Shown in pieces: positions 12,237 through 21,815 of a stretch of DNA of 64,000 nt. Numbering within the stretch: the stretch's first letter is position 1; the number at the start of each line of letters is the position of its first letter. The notes beneath the pieces are model-generated. The model was not told where the DNA came from and ran no database searches. It saw only the letters and a list, made by a program, of their open reading frames with translations. The stretch is taken from assembly GCA_951640165.1 (NCBI GenBank), contig OX621242.1, forward strand, positions 21,634,001-21,698,000, given 5' to 3'. The translations under genes and the position numbers were made by a program. Source of the DNA: Pseudoips prasinana (taxonomy: Eukaryota; Arthropoda; Insecta; Lepidoptera; Nolidae).

Positions 12237-12441
12237 GGGGGGCTACCGCCTAATTTGCCGGTCAGCGTGATCATGATCGGCGTTTAAAAAGATGAAATTT
12301 AAAAATGATTAAATAATTCGTTCAGTCGTGTTCCATGAGCACATATGACGTCATAAATGGTCTGGAATCGATTTTCAACGTTGAAGCCGATTGAACGCCG
12401 ATCCAGAACACACCGGCGACTTAGGTGGTAGCGCACCAGGG
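12237..12441. mobile_element. Fold-back MITE, second copy
   Basis: It shares its centre (TGACGTCATAAATGGTC, TTTTCAACGTTGAA) with 3679-3917. Tips GGCTACCGCCTAATTTGCCG and, inverted, GCGCTACCACCTAAGTCGCC pair as imperfect terminal inverted repeats. It is more diverged than the first copy and immediately followed by another CTAAGTCGCCGGTG word at about 12441-12454. Confidence 0.6.
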
Positions 12442-12466
12442 CTAAGTCGCCGGTGTTCTTCTAGTT

Positions 12467-12522
12467 AATTGAAAAGTTAAGATAACACAGATACCAATCT
12501 GTATTATCTTAACTTTTCAATT
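12467..12522. repeat. Near-perfect hairpin, 26-bp arms
   Basis: Arms 12467-12492 and 12497-12522 pair in 25 of 26 positions around a 4-base loop (ACCA). It lies just downstream of the MITE copy. The loop is short for a microRNA precursor. Confidence 0.8.
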
Positions 12523-12529
12523 TACTATA

Positions 12530-13682
12530 TTATGGTGACATGTTATAGCTTTGAAATACTGAGTTCATTATTTCGTGCTGATTTGGTGCCGTCTAATATA
12601 TTTTAATTTGCACTGCAAGTTAGATATATACATATAGTTAATGCCAGGGGAGCTCGTTTTAGATTTGAAACCGAAACTGAATTACGAGAGACAAAGTAAA
12701 ATAAAATAAATTAAAAAAGTAAATTTAAAAAGCACATGTAAATAGTCGCATTGGGATAGCTAGATGTGCTGGGAGTCTGTACAAGTAGATTATTCAATCG
12801 TGACTTATATTTGATTAAGTAGAATATAATTCAATTTTAGATAAATAATCGTAGGCAGTTCTTGAAGTTATTGTCAATTTGGTTATTTAAGATTTTTAAA
12901 TATTAATTGTCAAGTTTAAGATATATCTACAACTACATCTTGTCTATATTGAGGAAAGAATTGAATATTATTAATATGACGGACCTTGTGTGTATAGCGA
13001 CAGTCGCGCTTTAATGCTACCACCGGATCCAATGCGCCCCAACTGAGAAGACCCAGCGAATTAAACTCAGCGGGTCCATCTACCGGTTTCAACACGGTCC
13101 AAGTGGAAAAAATACTCCAGTATGTCAATATTGAGTGATTTCGACTTATCTATCTGTAATTATAAAGTATGGTTTACGTTTAAGGGCATTGGATATATCA
13201 TGGCTACATGTGCGCAAATTCATCAACAGCAGTGCAAAACTATTGCACAACTTTTCTACATTTTTAATTAATGTTACCGATTCTGATACAAAACTAAACA
13301 AAGTGTTTTGCATACATTCAGCCTTTCCGATATTTTTGTAATGATTGTGCAATCAGTTCGAAAACTAAAACATTTATTTTCTTTATGAGATTAATAAACA
13401 TTATACGGTATTTGCGTTAAGAAAAGAGAAGTTCGAAAGTTATAGATATATTAAAACTGGTTAAACTAGAAAAGAGATGAAATTCATCGATTTAGTTTAT
13501 ACTCTGGAGATACGCAATAAATAAGTTCTGTTTAATAAATTTATCTATTTGTATGTTTGGATGTTAGGAACACGCAAAAGCGGCAGAATATTTGTAACAA
13601 TACCCTAAATTAACGCATACTAACAACAGGTCATACCCTAAATTAACGCAGACGCAAAATATAATTGACTTAAATTGCTGAC
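12530..13682. other. Unassigned sequence with a GC-richer open patch
   Basis: Around 12980-13110 the sequence is GC-richer and open on the minus strand (frame 12916-13128, 70 codons, containing VDGPAEFNSLGLLSWGALDP). I do not recognise a family. It may be a fragment of an old element or chance. The remainder is AT-rich and unassigned. Confidence 0.3.
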
Positions 13683-13893
13683 CTAAGTATACCTGGCCTG
13701 AGTGAATGGTACAACCGGAAGGGGAAGACTTCGTAGAACATTCTCTGACCAAATCGCAGACGTTCTCAAGAAAGTACAGGTTAGAAGAACCCTTAACCTG
13801 AATATTATAACAGTAAATGGGGCGAAAGAAAGTTCGTTCTCTGCCTTCCCCTCTGGGAAACAGGCGTGAGTCTATGTATGTATGTAAATTGCT
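13683..13893 (+). repeat. Retroelement 3'-end fragment with (TATG)n tail
   Basis: It reads GGTACAACCGGAAGGGGAAG, later CTCTGGGAAACAGGCGTGAG and ends TCTATGTATGTATGTA. Related pieces lie at 51280-51506 (-), 51839-52065 (-) and 53546-53632 (+). Residual coding similarity (a TGGPAGRGR-like start and a VSAYP-like block) suggests an old coding tail. It has no open frame. Confidence 0.6.
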
Positions 13894-14460
13894 AACTTGC
13901 GGAGTGCAACTATTGTTGGTGATAGATTGCAGACACTATCGTTTTACACTTTTACTATCGTTCTTGTAGTGTGTGGCGCGTAGCGTATCATACATTAATT
14001 TTATATGGACCGTATGTGACATTGACAAGACAACGTAATTTGCTATAAGGCTTTACATGGTACAAAGCTTTCAATGCGCAAATAAGGGCAAGCTTGTTTT
14101 TATTACACCTTTGATTTACTGCAAATAAACTTTGTTACAGTTGAGTAGGTATCGGTAATGACTCGAAAATCCTGGGATAAAGAATCGTCGCATACTTCAC
14201 TATAATATTTGAAAATATACTTCTTGTACTAGCCCTTAGTAGCATGTGTTTCATGGCATGTATAAGTATTGTTTTTTATTTTTGATAAGGCAGGGTGAAT
14301 GCCTACCCATGCCACCCGTAAAAGTTTCTACGGGTAGGTATGACGGACTCGCACCGACTAAACCTACCTGCCGTGGACTTCTTCTGGCACCTGATGGGGG
14401 AGCTCCGGGAACACGGGTATGCTGCTCCGGTGCCCCCTAAGTATTGCTTAGGCTATCTTA
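13894..14460. other. Unassigned sequence
   Basis: Nothing recognised. A GC-rich part at 14290-14440 contains CCCCCTAAG and GGGGGAGCTCCGGG words and a self-complementary ACCCGTAAAAGTTTCTACGG motif at about 14311-14330. Confidence 0.3.
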
Positions 14461-14682
14461 TTTACTTATCGTATGGGCAGTGGTTGCCCTAGTGTTTTAG
14501 TTGTTCAAGCTGCCCAGTAGGCCTCTGACATGGCTAAAGGACTGTTGTCTAATGACTACAACCGGGACCGACAGCTTAACGTGCTCCCCGAGACGGAGAC
14601 GCTCAGAAATTAAACCACTTTACCCAACCCATCTATGGACTGAACCTCGCTGATCGCTTACGGACCGGTGAGAGCATCTTTA
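14461..14682 (+). repeat. Unnamed 220-bp interspersed repeat, copy 2
   Basis: It starts TTACTTATCGTATGGGCAGT, contains GACTACAACCGGGACCGACA and ends GGACCGGTGAGAGCATC. It lies about 860 bp from an inverted copy at 15546-15805. Confidence 0.75.
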
Positions 14683-15115
14683 TTGACTCCCCTGCCCACC
14701 GTTGTAACCACTAGAGTGTTGGAGTCAGTGGACTCGAGTTCAAACACAAGGCATGTACACACGGCTACATATCAAGCTCTACATTTCCAATATAAGCTGA
14801 TCTGTCATTGTATGGAATTCCTGTACAACGCGAGATCAGCTTATACTGGAAATGTATAGCTTGATGTGTAGCCCTGTGTACCACAGACTTTCCGAATCCA
14901 TGTGCGTATTAGACATTAAAATTATCTTGTACTTAAAACGGTGAAGGAAAACATCGTAAGGAAAGCTGCATGCCTGAGAGTTCTTCAAAGATGTTCGTGA
15001 TGACATGTTAAGTCTGCCACATCCACAATAGGCTTGCGTGGTGGACTATGGCCTATGCCTTCTCATTGTGAGAGGGGGCCTTTGGCCTGCAATGGGACAG
15101 AAACTGAACTGCATT
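14683..15115 (+). repeat. SINE/LINE-tail repeat with embedded hairpin
   Basis: The 3' part (about 14935-15115) reads GGTGAAGGAAAACATCGTAA, TGCATGCCTGAGAGTTCTTC and GTGGTGGACTATGGCC, a common lepidopteran repeat also present at 17026-17290. The 5' part resembles a decayed tRNA-like head (GTTGTAACCACTAGAGTGTT). A 49-bp-arm hairpin (14755-14881) is embedded between the two. Confidence 0.6.
14755..14881. repeat. Hairpin with 49-bp arms
   Basis: Arms 14755-14803 and 14833-14881 are inverted copies with about five mismatches around a 29-base spacer. The length and spacer would fit a fold-back insertion or a long hairpin RNA; the sequence alone does not decide. Confidence 0.75.
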
Positions 15116-15545
15116 ATCATTACTTATGTTACACGAAATTGACGTACACTTTTTACTTGACTTTACACAAAACCAGTATATACTAGTAAAACATTTAAAT
15201 AGCAATGATTTTTTTTAATTCATGCTTTTTTGGGCGCTAAAAACGTAAGAGAGTTATTTTAACTATTTCCTCTACTATCGATATTGTTTTATGATTAACC
15301 AGTTCATCCGTTTGTAAATTCTAAGCTCCAAATATTTAGAAAGGAATACTGTTTAATTCCAGTACTTACAGTTCCTTTTTGCCGAACTTAACTTCGTACT
15401 ACTGTTTCCCCATGATTTATTGAAGGTTCCGCACAATTAATTTTGATAGATCTAGAAGATTAAGCAATTATCCTACTAATGATCAAATATTTGAAAATCA
15501 ATCATGTGGGTATTTAGAGTCTACTTCACCTTGAGGCGCTTATAG

Positions 15546-15805
15546 ACAGATGCTCCGTCACTTACAGACCGGTGGGTTTTAGATTGGCGAGGATAAGCAA
15601 CTAGGCTCACGGTCAGTCCATAGATGGGTGACCGCCAAAGTGGTTTAATTTATGAGCGTCTCCGTGATTCTTAGGGCACTCTAAGCTGTCGGTCCCGGTT
15701 GTAACCATTAGGCAACAGTCGTTATGCCATGACAGAGGCCTAATAGGCAGCTTGAACAACTCTGATACTAGGGTAATCACTACCCATATTATTAGTAAGT
15801 AAATA
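15546..15805 (-). repeat. Unnamed 220-bp interspersed repeat, copy 3
   Basis: Reverse orientation. On the plus strand it reads CTTACAGACCGGTG, AGTCCATAGATGGGTGACCG, CTGTCGGTCCCGGTTGTAAC and CTTGAACAACTC. It lies only about 860 bp from copy 2 in the opposite direction. Confidence 0.75.
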
Positions 15806-15899
15806 CTTAATTATATTATTACTATACTACATATGATAGATTGGATGTTTATTACTAAATCAGGTACTACGAACGAGGTAAAACGACTGAACATATTTG

Positions 15900-16117
15900 A
15901 CGGTCACCGTAGCCTAGTTGGTAGTGCTCCTGCCTACGAAGCTGGTGGTCCTGGGTTCGAATCCCGGTAAGTGCATATATTTTCTATGTATTTAAGTATT
16001 TATCTATCTATATAAGTATTTATATCGTCGCCTGGTAGCCATAGTACAAGCTTTGCATAGTTTGGGGCTAGGATGATCTGTGTGACGTTGTCCCGAGATA
16101 TTATTATTATATTATGA
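15900..16117 (+). mobile_element. tRNA-derived SINE, type 1, internally deleted
   Basis: The head GTCACCGTAGCCTAGTTGGT with B-box GGGTTCGAATCCCGG (about 15953) is well kept. The body jumps from GTAAGTGCATA directly to TTTCTATGTATTT, so about 45 bp present in the 917-1165 copy are missing. It ends GAGATATTATTATTATATT. Confidence 0.8.
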
Positions 16118-16724
16118 TGCAATTGGACACACACATAGTCTGGATTAACAAATAGTATACTTCTTGTAGCAGAAAAATATCAGGTTTCTGTGGTATTATC
16201 AAAAAACTAACTATAAGTTTTATACCTGTTTTGTGATAAGACTTATTTCAAGTGAGTAAGTCTGAGGTTACATCTATTTTCCCCTTTTTTTGCTACTTCA
16301 CATGTTTTCGCTTCCACAAAATACAGATTTTTGGGGACTGAAACTATAGTTTTGTTTTCTAATTAAAGAACTGATCAAAAGTCCTAATGACATTACTAAG
16401 TATTTTTTTAAAATATCATATGAAATATGCATGACTTTAAAACTCTATTGAATCTTTTATGAACATTATTAAATATTTGAAGCTATCTTTCACCTTTATT
16501 TATGTTCAAGAGAAAAATATCGTTCGAACACAGCTTAAGAATGCTCTACTTTCATATCTAAATCACTACCGGGGAGCTGCATTAGGTTAAAGCCGGCCAT
16601 AACTCTTAGTCCCGCAGGTATTACTCATAATGAATTTTCGCACAAAAAAGAACTTAAGTAACTAGTTAGTCTCTCTAGCTCTATAATTAATTCGTAATTA
16701 AATGTTGATACTATTTTTTTAAAA
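16118..16724. other. Unassigned AT-rich sequence
   Basis: Nothing recognised. Confidence 0.35.
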
Positions 16725-16930
16725 TAACGCCTGCACTATGGACATGAAAATCCCAGTGTCAAGGGGTAATTTAAAAACAAGTAATTCATGGACACTAAGT
16801 ACATCGAGACTCTGAAAAAACTATGGATCACACTAATAGTCAACCTGTGCGGAAATCGAACTCGGGACACAAATTGGTAAGGCAACTGTCTTAACCACTG
16901 TGCCAAACGTACAGTCACTGTATTTGAGCT
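16725..16930 (-). mobile_element. tRNA-headed SINE, type 4, diverged
   Basis: On the plus strand the head reads ATCGAACTCGGGACACAAAT and AACTGTCTTAACCACTGTGC then CAAACGTACAG, the reverse of a tRNA-like B-box and A-box. The same layout is seen at 46400-46580 (best preserved), 21690-21815 and 47800-47935. Confidence 0.6.
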
Positions 16931-17025
16931 TAATCATCCTTCTGAAAAATACAAATAGAATTTTTCAATTAAATGGAGTTTCTTATTAAATTATTTTTGA
17001 AAAGGTTTTCTGCAGCTAAGTATGA

Positions 17026-17290
17026 GTTAGCCTAGTGAAACAGTGGTTAGTTGTGGACTATGGAGTCAGTAGTACCGCTAGTAAGTAGACTTCTTTCAAG
17101 GCGCGCACCTTGGGTTTGCGAATTCATATGAGGAAGCTTGCATATCTGAAATTCTCCAAAATGTTATTGATGGCATGTGAAGTTGGTCAACGCGTACTAA
17201 GCCCGCGTTGGGGAATATGGCCTATACCCTCTTAAATGAAAGAGGTCCTTGCCTTGCAGCTGGACAGTAATGGACTGCATTATTCTTTTT
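17026..17290 (+). repeat. SINE-like repeat, same family as 14935-15115
   Basis: A tRNA-like head (TAGCCTAGTGAAACAGTGGT, then GGGTTTGCGAATTC) is followed by GAGGAAGCTTGCATATCTGA, GTTGGGGAATATGGCCTATA and AGCTGGACAGTAATGGACTG. This copy keeps a more complete head than the one at 14683. Confidence 0.55.
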
Positions 17291-17436
17291 TAGTATTATG
17301 CTACCGTTCGCTTTAATTATAGTAACCTTACACTGGGTAACGCTAAACAATAGCAAAATATAAATAGAGTATAGAGCGTTTCAGCTTTATGATCACCTTG
17401 ACATTTTTTCTTTTCATTTTATGTTTGTTTATATAG

Positions 17437-17641
17437 ATAAGATAAGATAAGATAAGATTCTTTATTTGCGTTAAATGCGGTAGGTACATAGGTGGTAGGT
17501 TTTATTGTAGTTCTCACATTTAGCCAATTTCCGGCATTCAAATATACATTTTAAAATTTAATAATTCATTATAGTATAATAAAAATATTTAAGAATTTAT
17601 AAACATACACTTATTTCTATAGATTAATGGCAAATAAATTT
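17437..17641 (-). repeat. 3' UTR and GATAA-repeat tail of CR1/Daphne-like LINE
   Basis: On the minus strand the LINE stop codon near 17642 is followed by an AT-rich 3' UTR, an AATAAAG signal near 17465 and tandem TTATC units at 17437-17460. A short tandem-repeat 3' end in place of poly(A) is typical of CR1/Daphne-group elements and marks the real 3' terminus, so this end is complete. Confidence 0.75.
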
Positions 17642-20113
17642 CTATTTATAATTTTTATCATTAATCTTACATTGTAAAAACTCATTAATTGAATAAAAAC
17701 ATTTCTCAGCCAGTAAATTATATAATTGCTTTTTAAATTTAGATTTTGGCAAAATTTTATAAATTTCTGGTAGATGGTTGTAAATTTTGACCGACATATG
17801 ATATGAGTTTCTGGCTGAGATGTCTGTTTTTGTTCCTGGTAATAACAGCTTGTTCGGATATCTTGTCTTGTATTTACTGTACTCATGTCTTCTGTTGTAT
17901 AATTCAGGATGGTCTTTGACAAAGTTACAAACTTCATATATGTAGATACTTGGAAACGTTAGCAACTTTAAATCCTTAAATATCGGTCTACAGCTTGTTG
18001 TTTGTGACACGTCACAAATTGCACGAACACATTGCTTTTGTGAGATAAATATTCTTTCCATTTTTACTGAGTTCCCCCATAGCAGTACGCCATACCTTAA
18101 GTTTGACGCCACATACCCATGGTAGGCTTTTAGTGCGGTGTTGATATTGCTTATTTTAGCTAGACGCCATAACACATACGCAAATCGATTTATTTTTGAG
18201 CAAACCTTCTCAACGTGTTTCTTCCACGTGCAGCAGTCATCTAATACTAAGCCTAAAAACGTTGTATCATTAGCTTCGACTATGTCAGTACCTTCATAAT
18301 GTAATTTAAGTTTATGTTTTGTACTTTGTTTATTACCGAATTGTATAAATATTGTTTTCGTCATATTCACTTTTAAATTATTGTATTGTAACCAACGTAT
18401 AATGTTAGCTATCGAGTCATTGATGTCATCATTATATGTTTGTTTATTCACGCATGGTATAGTGACAGATATGTCATCAGCAAATAATGTACATCGGTGT
18501 TCAGTGACCTTAGGCAGGTCATTTATAAATAAAAGAAAGAGTAAAGGACCCAATACGCTACCTTGAGGGACGCCAACTCCATTTATTATGGTCGTTGATT
18601 GACTGACATCTTCCTCCATTTGTTCATTTATGTGTGATATTTCTACAAACTGTTTGCGATTTAATAGATAACTTCGTATCCACGATAATGGTTGACCCCG
18701 AATGCCATAGATTTCACATTTGGTTACCAATAACGAGTGAGAGACCATGTCAAATGCTCTACTCATATCAAAGAAGATTCCAGTAGTTGGTGTCTTCCGA
18801 TTAACGTTTTCTATAATACTGGTTATAAGGTTAAAAGCTGCCAAGGTGGTTGATTTTCCCTTTTGGAAACCATTTTGATCAGGGTTTATTATATTGAATT
18901 TATCCAAAAAGTTTGTAAGACGTTTCTGCATAATCTTTTCAAATATTTTAGATAAAATAGGTATAAGGGCAATAGGTCTATAATTATTTAGGTTTCTCTT
19001 ATCACCTTTCTTAAATAATGGTTTTATTTTTGATATTTTAAGTTTTTCCGGGAATACACCTTGCGTAAAGGATAAGTTAATCAAATAATTCAATACGGAT
19101 AAGATCTCTCTACAACAAGATTTAATGATTTTTGTAGATATCTCGTCATATCCTACAGCGTCAGTATTTTTGAGTGCCATTATTACATTGAAAATCTCAA
19201 GTTCACTAGTCGGTATTAGGAATAAGGAATGATTATTTGGCTCTATCTTTAAATTATATTTTGTTGATGGAATTTTATCGTCCTGGCAAGTTAAATTTAT
19301 TAAATATTCATTAAATAGATTAGCAATGTCAATGGAATCCGTATACAATTTATTATTATACATTATGTCATTTATATAATTTGCCGACTTTTTTGTCAAA
19401 GTATTGTTTTTAATGATCTTCCACGAAGTTTTACACACATTTTTTGCATTATTTATCTCCTTTTCATTGCATAGCCTTTGTGAAACTGTCATACATTTTT
19501 TGAACAATTTGTTGTACTTATATAGCTTGTTTTTGTTCAGATGAGTCTTATTCTTGTAGTACTGGAGTCTAAGGTTTTGTTTAGTTTTTGATGCGATTTT
19601 TAAGCCTTTTGTTAGCCATGGAATCCGTTTATGTTCGTTATTAATCTTCTTTCGAATAAATGGGAAGCATAGTCGAACAAAAAGTGTAAAAAGTTCATGG
19701 AATCTATCAAACGCTGCATTTGTGTCTGCCTCGGAAAAAACCTCATGCCAAGATAAACTACGGATACAGTCACAAAATGTATTAATGTTTTCTATGCTAT
19801 AGTCTCTTTGTTTTCGGAACCAATATTTTAATGGTATCTCTTTATGCATAACAGGGATAGACAACAGTTGACTTGTGTTGTGATCCGATAGATTTAAGTG
19901 CAGGACTTTACTTTTAGCTTCGGATATGTTGCTTATAATCTGATCTATGCAAGAATTTTGTCTCGTAGGTTCTTTAATATGTATGATAAAATTATGACTC
20001 TGGACAATTCTATTAAATTCTGTCAATATTGAAGAAGGTTTAAACAAATCAATGTTGAAATCTCCCGTAATCACAATTTTTTTATTTATTTTGTGCCTTT
20101 CTGTTTGGTACAC
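17642..20113 (-). CDS. CR1/Daphne-like LINE endonuclease-reverse transcriptase, 5'-damaged
   Basis: This is the polyprotein that nicks target DNA and copies the element's RNA into it. The open frame is 823 codons. The first residues are the C-terminal half of an apurinic-type endonuclease: GDFNIDL at about residues 17-23 and the SDHN box at 76-79. The reverse transcriptase follows: NNYRPIALIP (376-385), FFDMSRAFD with catalytic Asp449, GVPQGSVLGPLLF (514-526) and LFADDISV with both catalytic Asp (544-547). The C-terminal region runs to the stop at 17642 with no internal break. The Met at 20113 is not the natural start: the N-terminal endonuclease continues in another frame at 20082-20375. This is a relatively young but probably inactive copy. 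Clade by motif resemblance; another Jockey-superfamily clade is possible. Confidence 0.9.
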   Translation of the reverse strand: MYQTERHKINKKIVITGDFNIDLFKPSSILTEFNRIVQSHNFIIHIKEPTRQNSCIDQIISNISEAKSKVLHLNLSDHNTSQLLSIPVMHKEIPLKYWFRKQRDYSIENINTFCDCIRSLSWHEVFSEADTNAAFDRFHELFTLFVRLCFPFIRKKINNEHKRIPWLTKGLKIASKTKQNLRLQYYKNKTHLNKNKLYKYNKLFKKCMTVSQRLCNEKEINNAKNVCKTSWKIIKNNTLTKKSANYINDIMYNNKLYTDSIDIANLFNEYLINLTCQDDKIPSTKYNLKIEPNNHSLFLIPTSELEIFNVIMALKNTDAVGYDEISTKIIKSCCREILSVLNYLINLSFTQGVFPEKLKISKIKPLFKKGDKRNLNNYRPIALIPILSKIFEKIMQKRLTNFLDKFNIINPDQNGFQKGKSTTLAAFNLITSIIENVNRKTPTTGIFFDMSRAFDMVSHSLLVTKCEIYGIRGQPLSWIRSYLLNRKQFVEISHINEQMEEDVSQSTTIINGVGVPQGSVLGPLLFLLFINDLPKVTEHRCTLFADDISVTIPCVNKQTYNDDINDSIANIIRWLQYNNLKVNMTKTIFIQFGNKQSTKHKLKLHYEGTDIVEANDTTFLGLVLDDCCTWKKHVEKVCSKINRFAYVLWRLAKISNINTALKAYHGYVASNLRYGVLLWGNSVKMERIFISQKQCVRAICDVSQTTSCRPIFKDLKLLTFPSIYIYEVCNFVKDHPELYNRRHEYSKYKTRYPNKLLLPGTKTDISARNSYHMSVKIYNHLPEIYKILPKSKFKKQLYNLLAEKCFYSINEFLQCKINDKNYK

Positions 20114-20375
20114 GATATATACAAATTATGATACATTTATATTTTGGTATTTCAACCCCGCAAATTTCAAAATAATTTTCTGTGCATATTTCGTTAAGAA
20201 AACTCAATTTCTTGATTTCCAAATAGTCTCGGCCAAGAATGCAGACTCCACCACGGCGGTGTCGATATCTACTGAAAGAGTCGGCTAATTTAAATCCATT
20301 TAAACAAATGTTATCTTCCTCACCTGATTTGATATCCATGTTGTCTGTACATTTTTCTGAACTTTTTGCTCTTTC
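20082..20375 (-). pseudogene. N-terminal endonuclease fragment of the same LINE
   Basis: This frame overlaps the start of the 823-codon frame in another phase. It carries GFKLADSFSRYRHRRGGVCI and CIIICIYRVPN, the central strand of the LINE endonuclease. It then runs into a stop at 20082 where the long frame continues with KKIVITGDFN. Compared with the usual family layout, about 20 residues are missing at the switch, so an internal deletion plus frame change separates the two halves. The catalytic N-terminal Asn and Glu region is absent because the element is truncated at about 20375, where a different repeat begins. Confidence 0.75.
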
Positions 20376-20605
20376 TATCATCATCATCATTGTCATTATC
20401 ATATCAGCCGAAAGACGTTCACTGCTGGACAAAGATCTCCCCCAAGGCTCTCCACAATGGTCAGTCTTGTGCTGCCCGCATCCAGGGGCTTCCAGTGACC
20501 CTCAAAAGATCGTCGGTCCACCTTGTAGGGGGCTTGCGCACGCTGCATCTTCCGGTGCACGGTCGCCGCTCGAGTACCTTTCTGCCTTAGCGGCTAGCGG
20601 TTCTA
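20376..20605 (-). repeat. RTE-type LINE/SINE 3' end with TGATGA tail
   Basis: On the plus strand it reads ATCATCATCATTGTCATTAT, then CATATCAGCCGAAAGACGTT and ACTGCTGGACAAAG; in reverse this is the ...CAGCAGTGGACGT...GATGATGAT end common to lepidopteran RTE-type elements. It abuts the 5' truncation point of the neighbouring LINE. Fragments of the same end are at 31193-31245, 41095-41305, 58085-58268 and 23945-24012. Confidence 0.7.
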
Positions 20606-21139
20606 CGGGCGGTTCTTTCTTTACCTCAGCATTAAGAAGAACGAGCACAAATGGATATGTGTGTTTCAATGCTTTTAGTGAATACTAATATTAATATTTT
20701 TTTCTATACTATAGTGCAGTAACATTCTAATTATACTAAACTGAATGTACAATGTAAATGGGCGACGCAAATTCCCATAACTTCTGTAAACCTTGTACGA
20801 GTTACCATTAAATACACGCAGGAGACTGAGGTAATAGGTTGCTCGCACTAAGCGGTTGTCAACAATAATTCGCTTCAAGCGGCCACCTGTTAGCTGCCAG
20901 TAAAGCGGAATTAACTCAGTTTACTAAACTATTGGGCACCACTCAGCCGGAGCAAGGCTCTCGGTCTATTTCTCACTGTTGGGTGGATGTGTTTTATTAT
21001 TACTAGAGTTGAAAGAAAACTAGCTTGACCGAATCGGACTCTTACGCAAAGGGTACGGTATCATCGAGAGACTATACTAATAATCACTCCATGAAAATTG
21101 TAAGTGTATATCTATGCGGTTCTAAAGATACGACTATTA
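20606..21139. other. Unassigned sequence
   Basis: Nothing recognised. Confidence 0.35.
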
Positions 21140-21455
21140 ATAAGACTGAGCAAAAAACAAAAATTGTTTATATTTTTTGTTATAGCGGCAATAGAAAAAT
21201 ACAAATCTACTAAGAGTGGCAATTATATACATTTGTAAAAGTTTATCTATTACGGTTCTTGAGATACAGTCTATTGATAGACAAACGGACAGAGAGATAG
21301 ACGGACGTATATCAGAGGTTTAAAAACAAAATGTGTGAACTTAAACCTTATGTAAACATTCTGTATGTACCACGTTTTTAAGCGAAATAAATAAATACTT
21401 ACTTACTTACTAATAATAGGGTTTCGTTTCGTTTCGGGTATGGAAACCTTAAAGA
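21140..21455 (+). repeat. Diverged GGGTTCCGTA-like repeat
   Basis: It has the hallmark GACAAACGGACAGAGAGATA run and GAGATACAGTCTATTG block (about 21260-21305) and a decayed GGGTTTCGTTTCG end near 21420. TACTTACTTACTTACT lies at 21398-21411. Assignment is weaker than for the four other copies. Confidence 0.4.
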
Positions 21456-21689
21456 TTACATTATCTTACAGCCAGCCTATACAGGAAGACCTCTGAGACC
21501 TCTCCGACCCGTGAGACGAATGAGACGAAACAATCTAAGATTTATTATACTGTATTTAGTAAGCATTTGTTTTTTATTCCTGTACGAAAAACAAATGTTG
21601 GATATGCACTTAAAATTGGTAAAATTAGTCACACCATTAAAATTGATAGTAAATAAGTTTAGATTGTGTATCTCTGTTATGATTATGAC

Positions 21690-21815
21690 ACCAAAACTCT
21701 TGCAACCATTTATGGGTCACACAAATCTCCGCGATTCGCACCCGAAACACGAGGGCGCCAAGGTAGCGAGGCGACCGACCAGCTTAAACACTGCTCCAAA
21801 CGTGCATTCAAAATA
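21690..21815 (-). mobile_element. tRNA-headed SINE, type 4, fragment
   Basis: TTTATGGGTCACACAAATCT is followed by GCACCCGAAACACGAGGGCG and CTCCAAACGTGCA, matching the head end of the copy at 46400-46580. Several B-box positions are changed. Confidence 0.5.

Noticed and set aside
12980..13110. Fragment of 28S rRNA
   Set aside because: A short word (AAACTCAGCGGGT) resembles the start of 28S in reverse, but the flanking bases do not continue the match.
20239..20688. 149-codon plus-strand frame as a gene
   Set aside because: It is antisense to the LINE endonuclease and runs across the RTE-type 3' end; composition and position are explained by those repeats.
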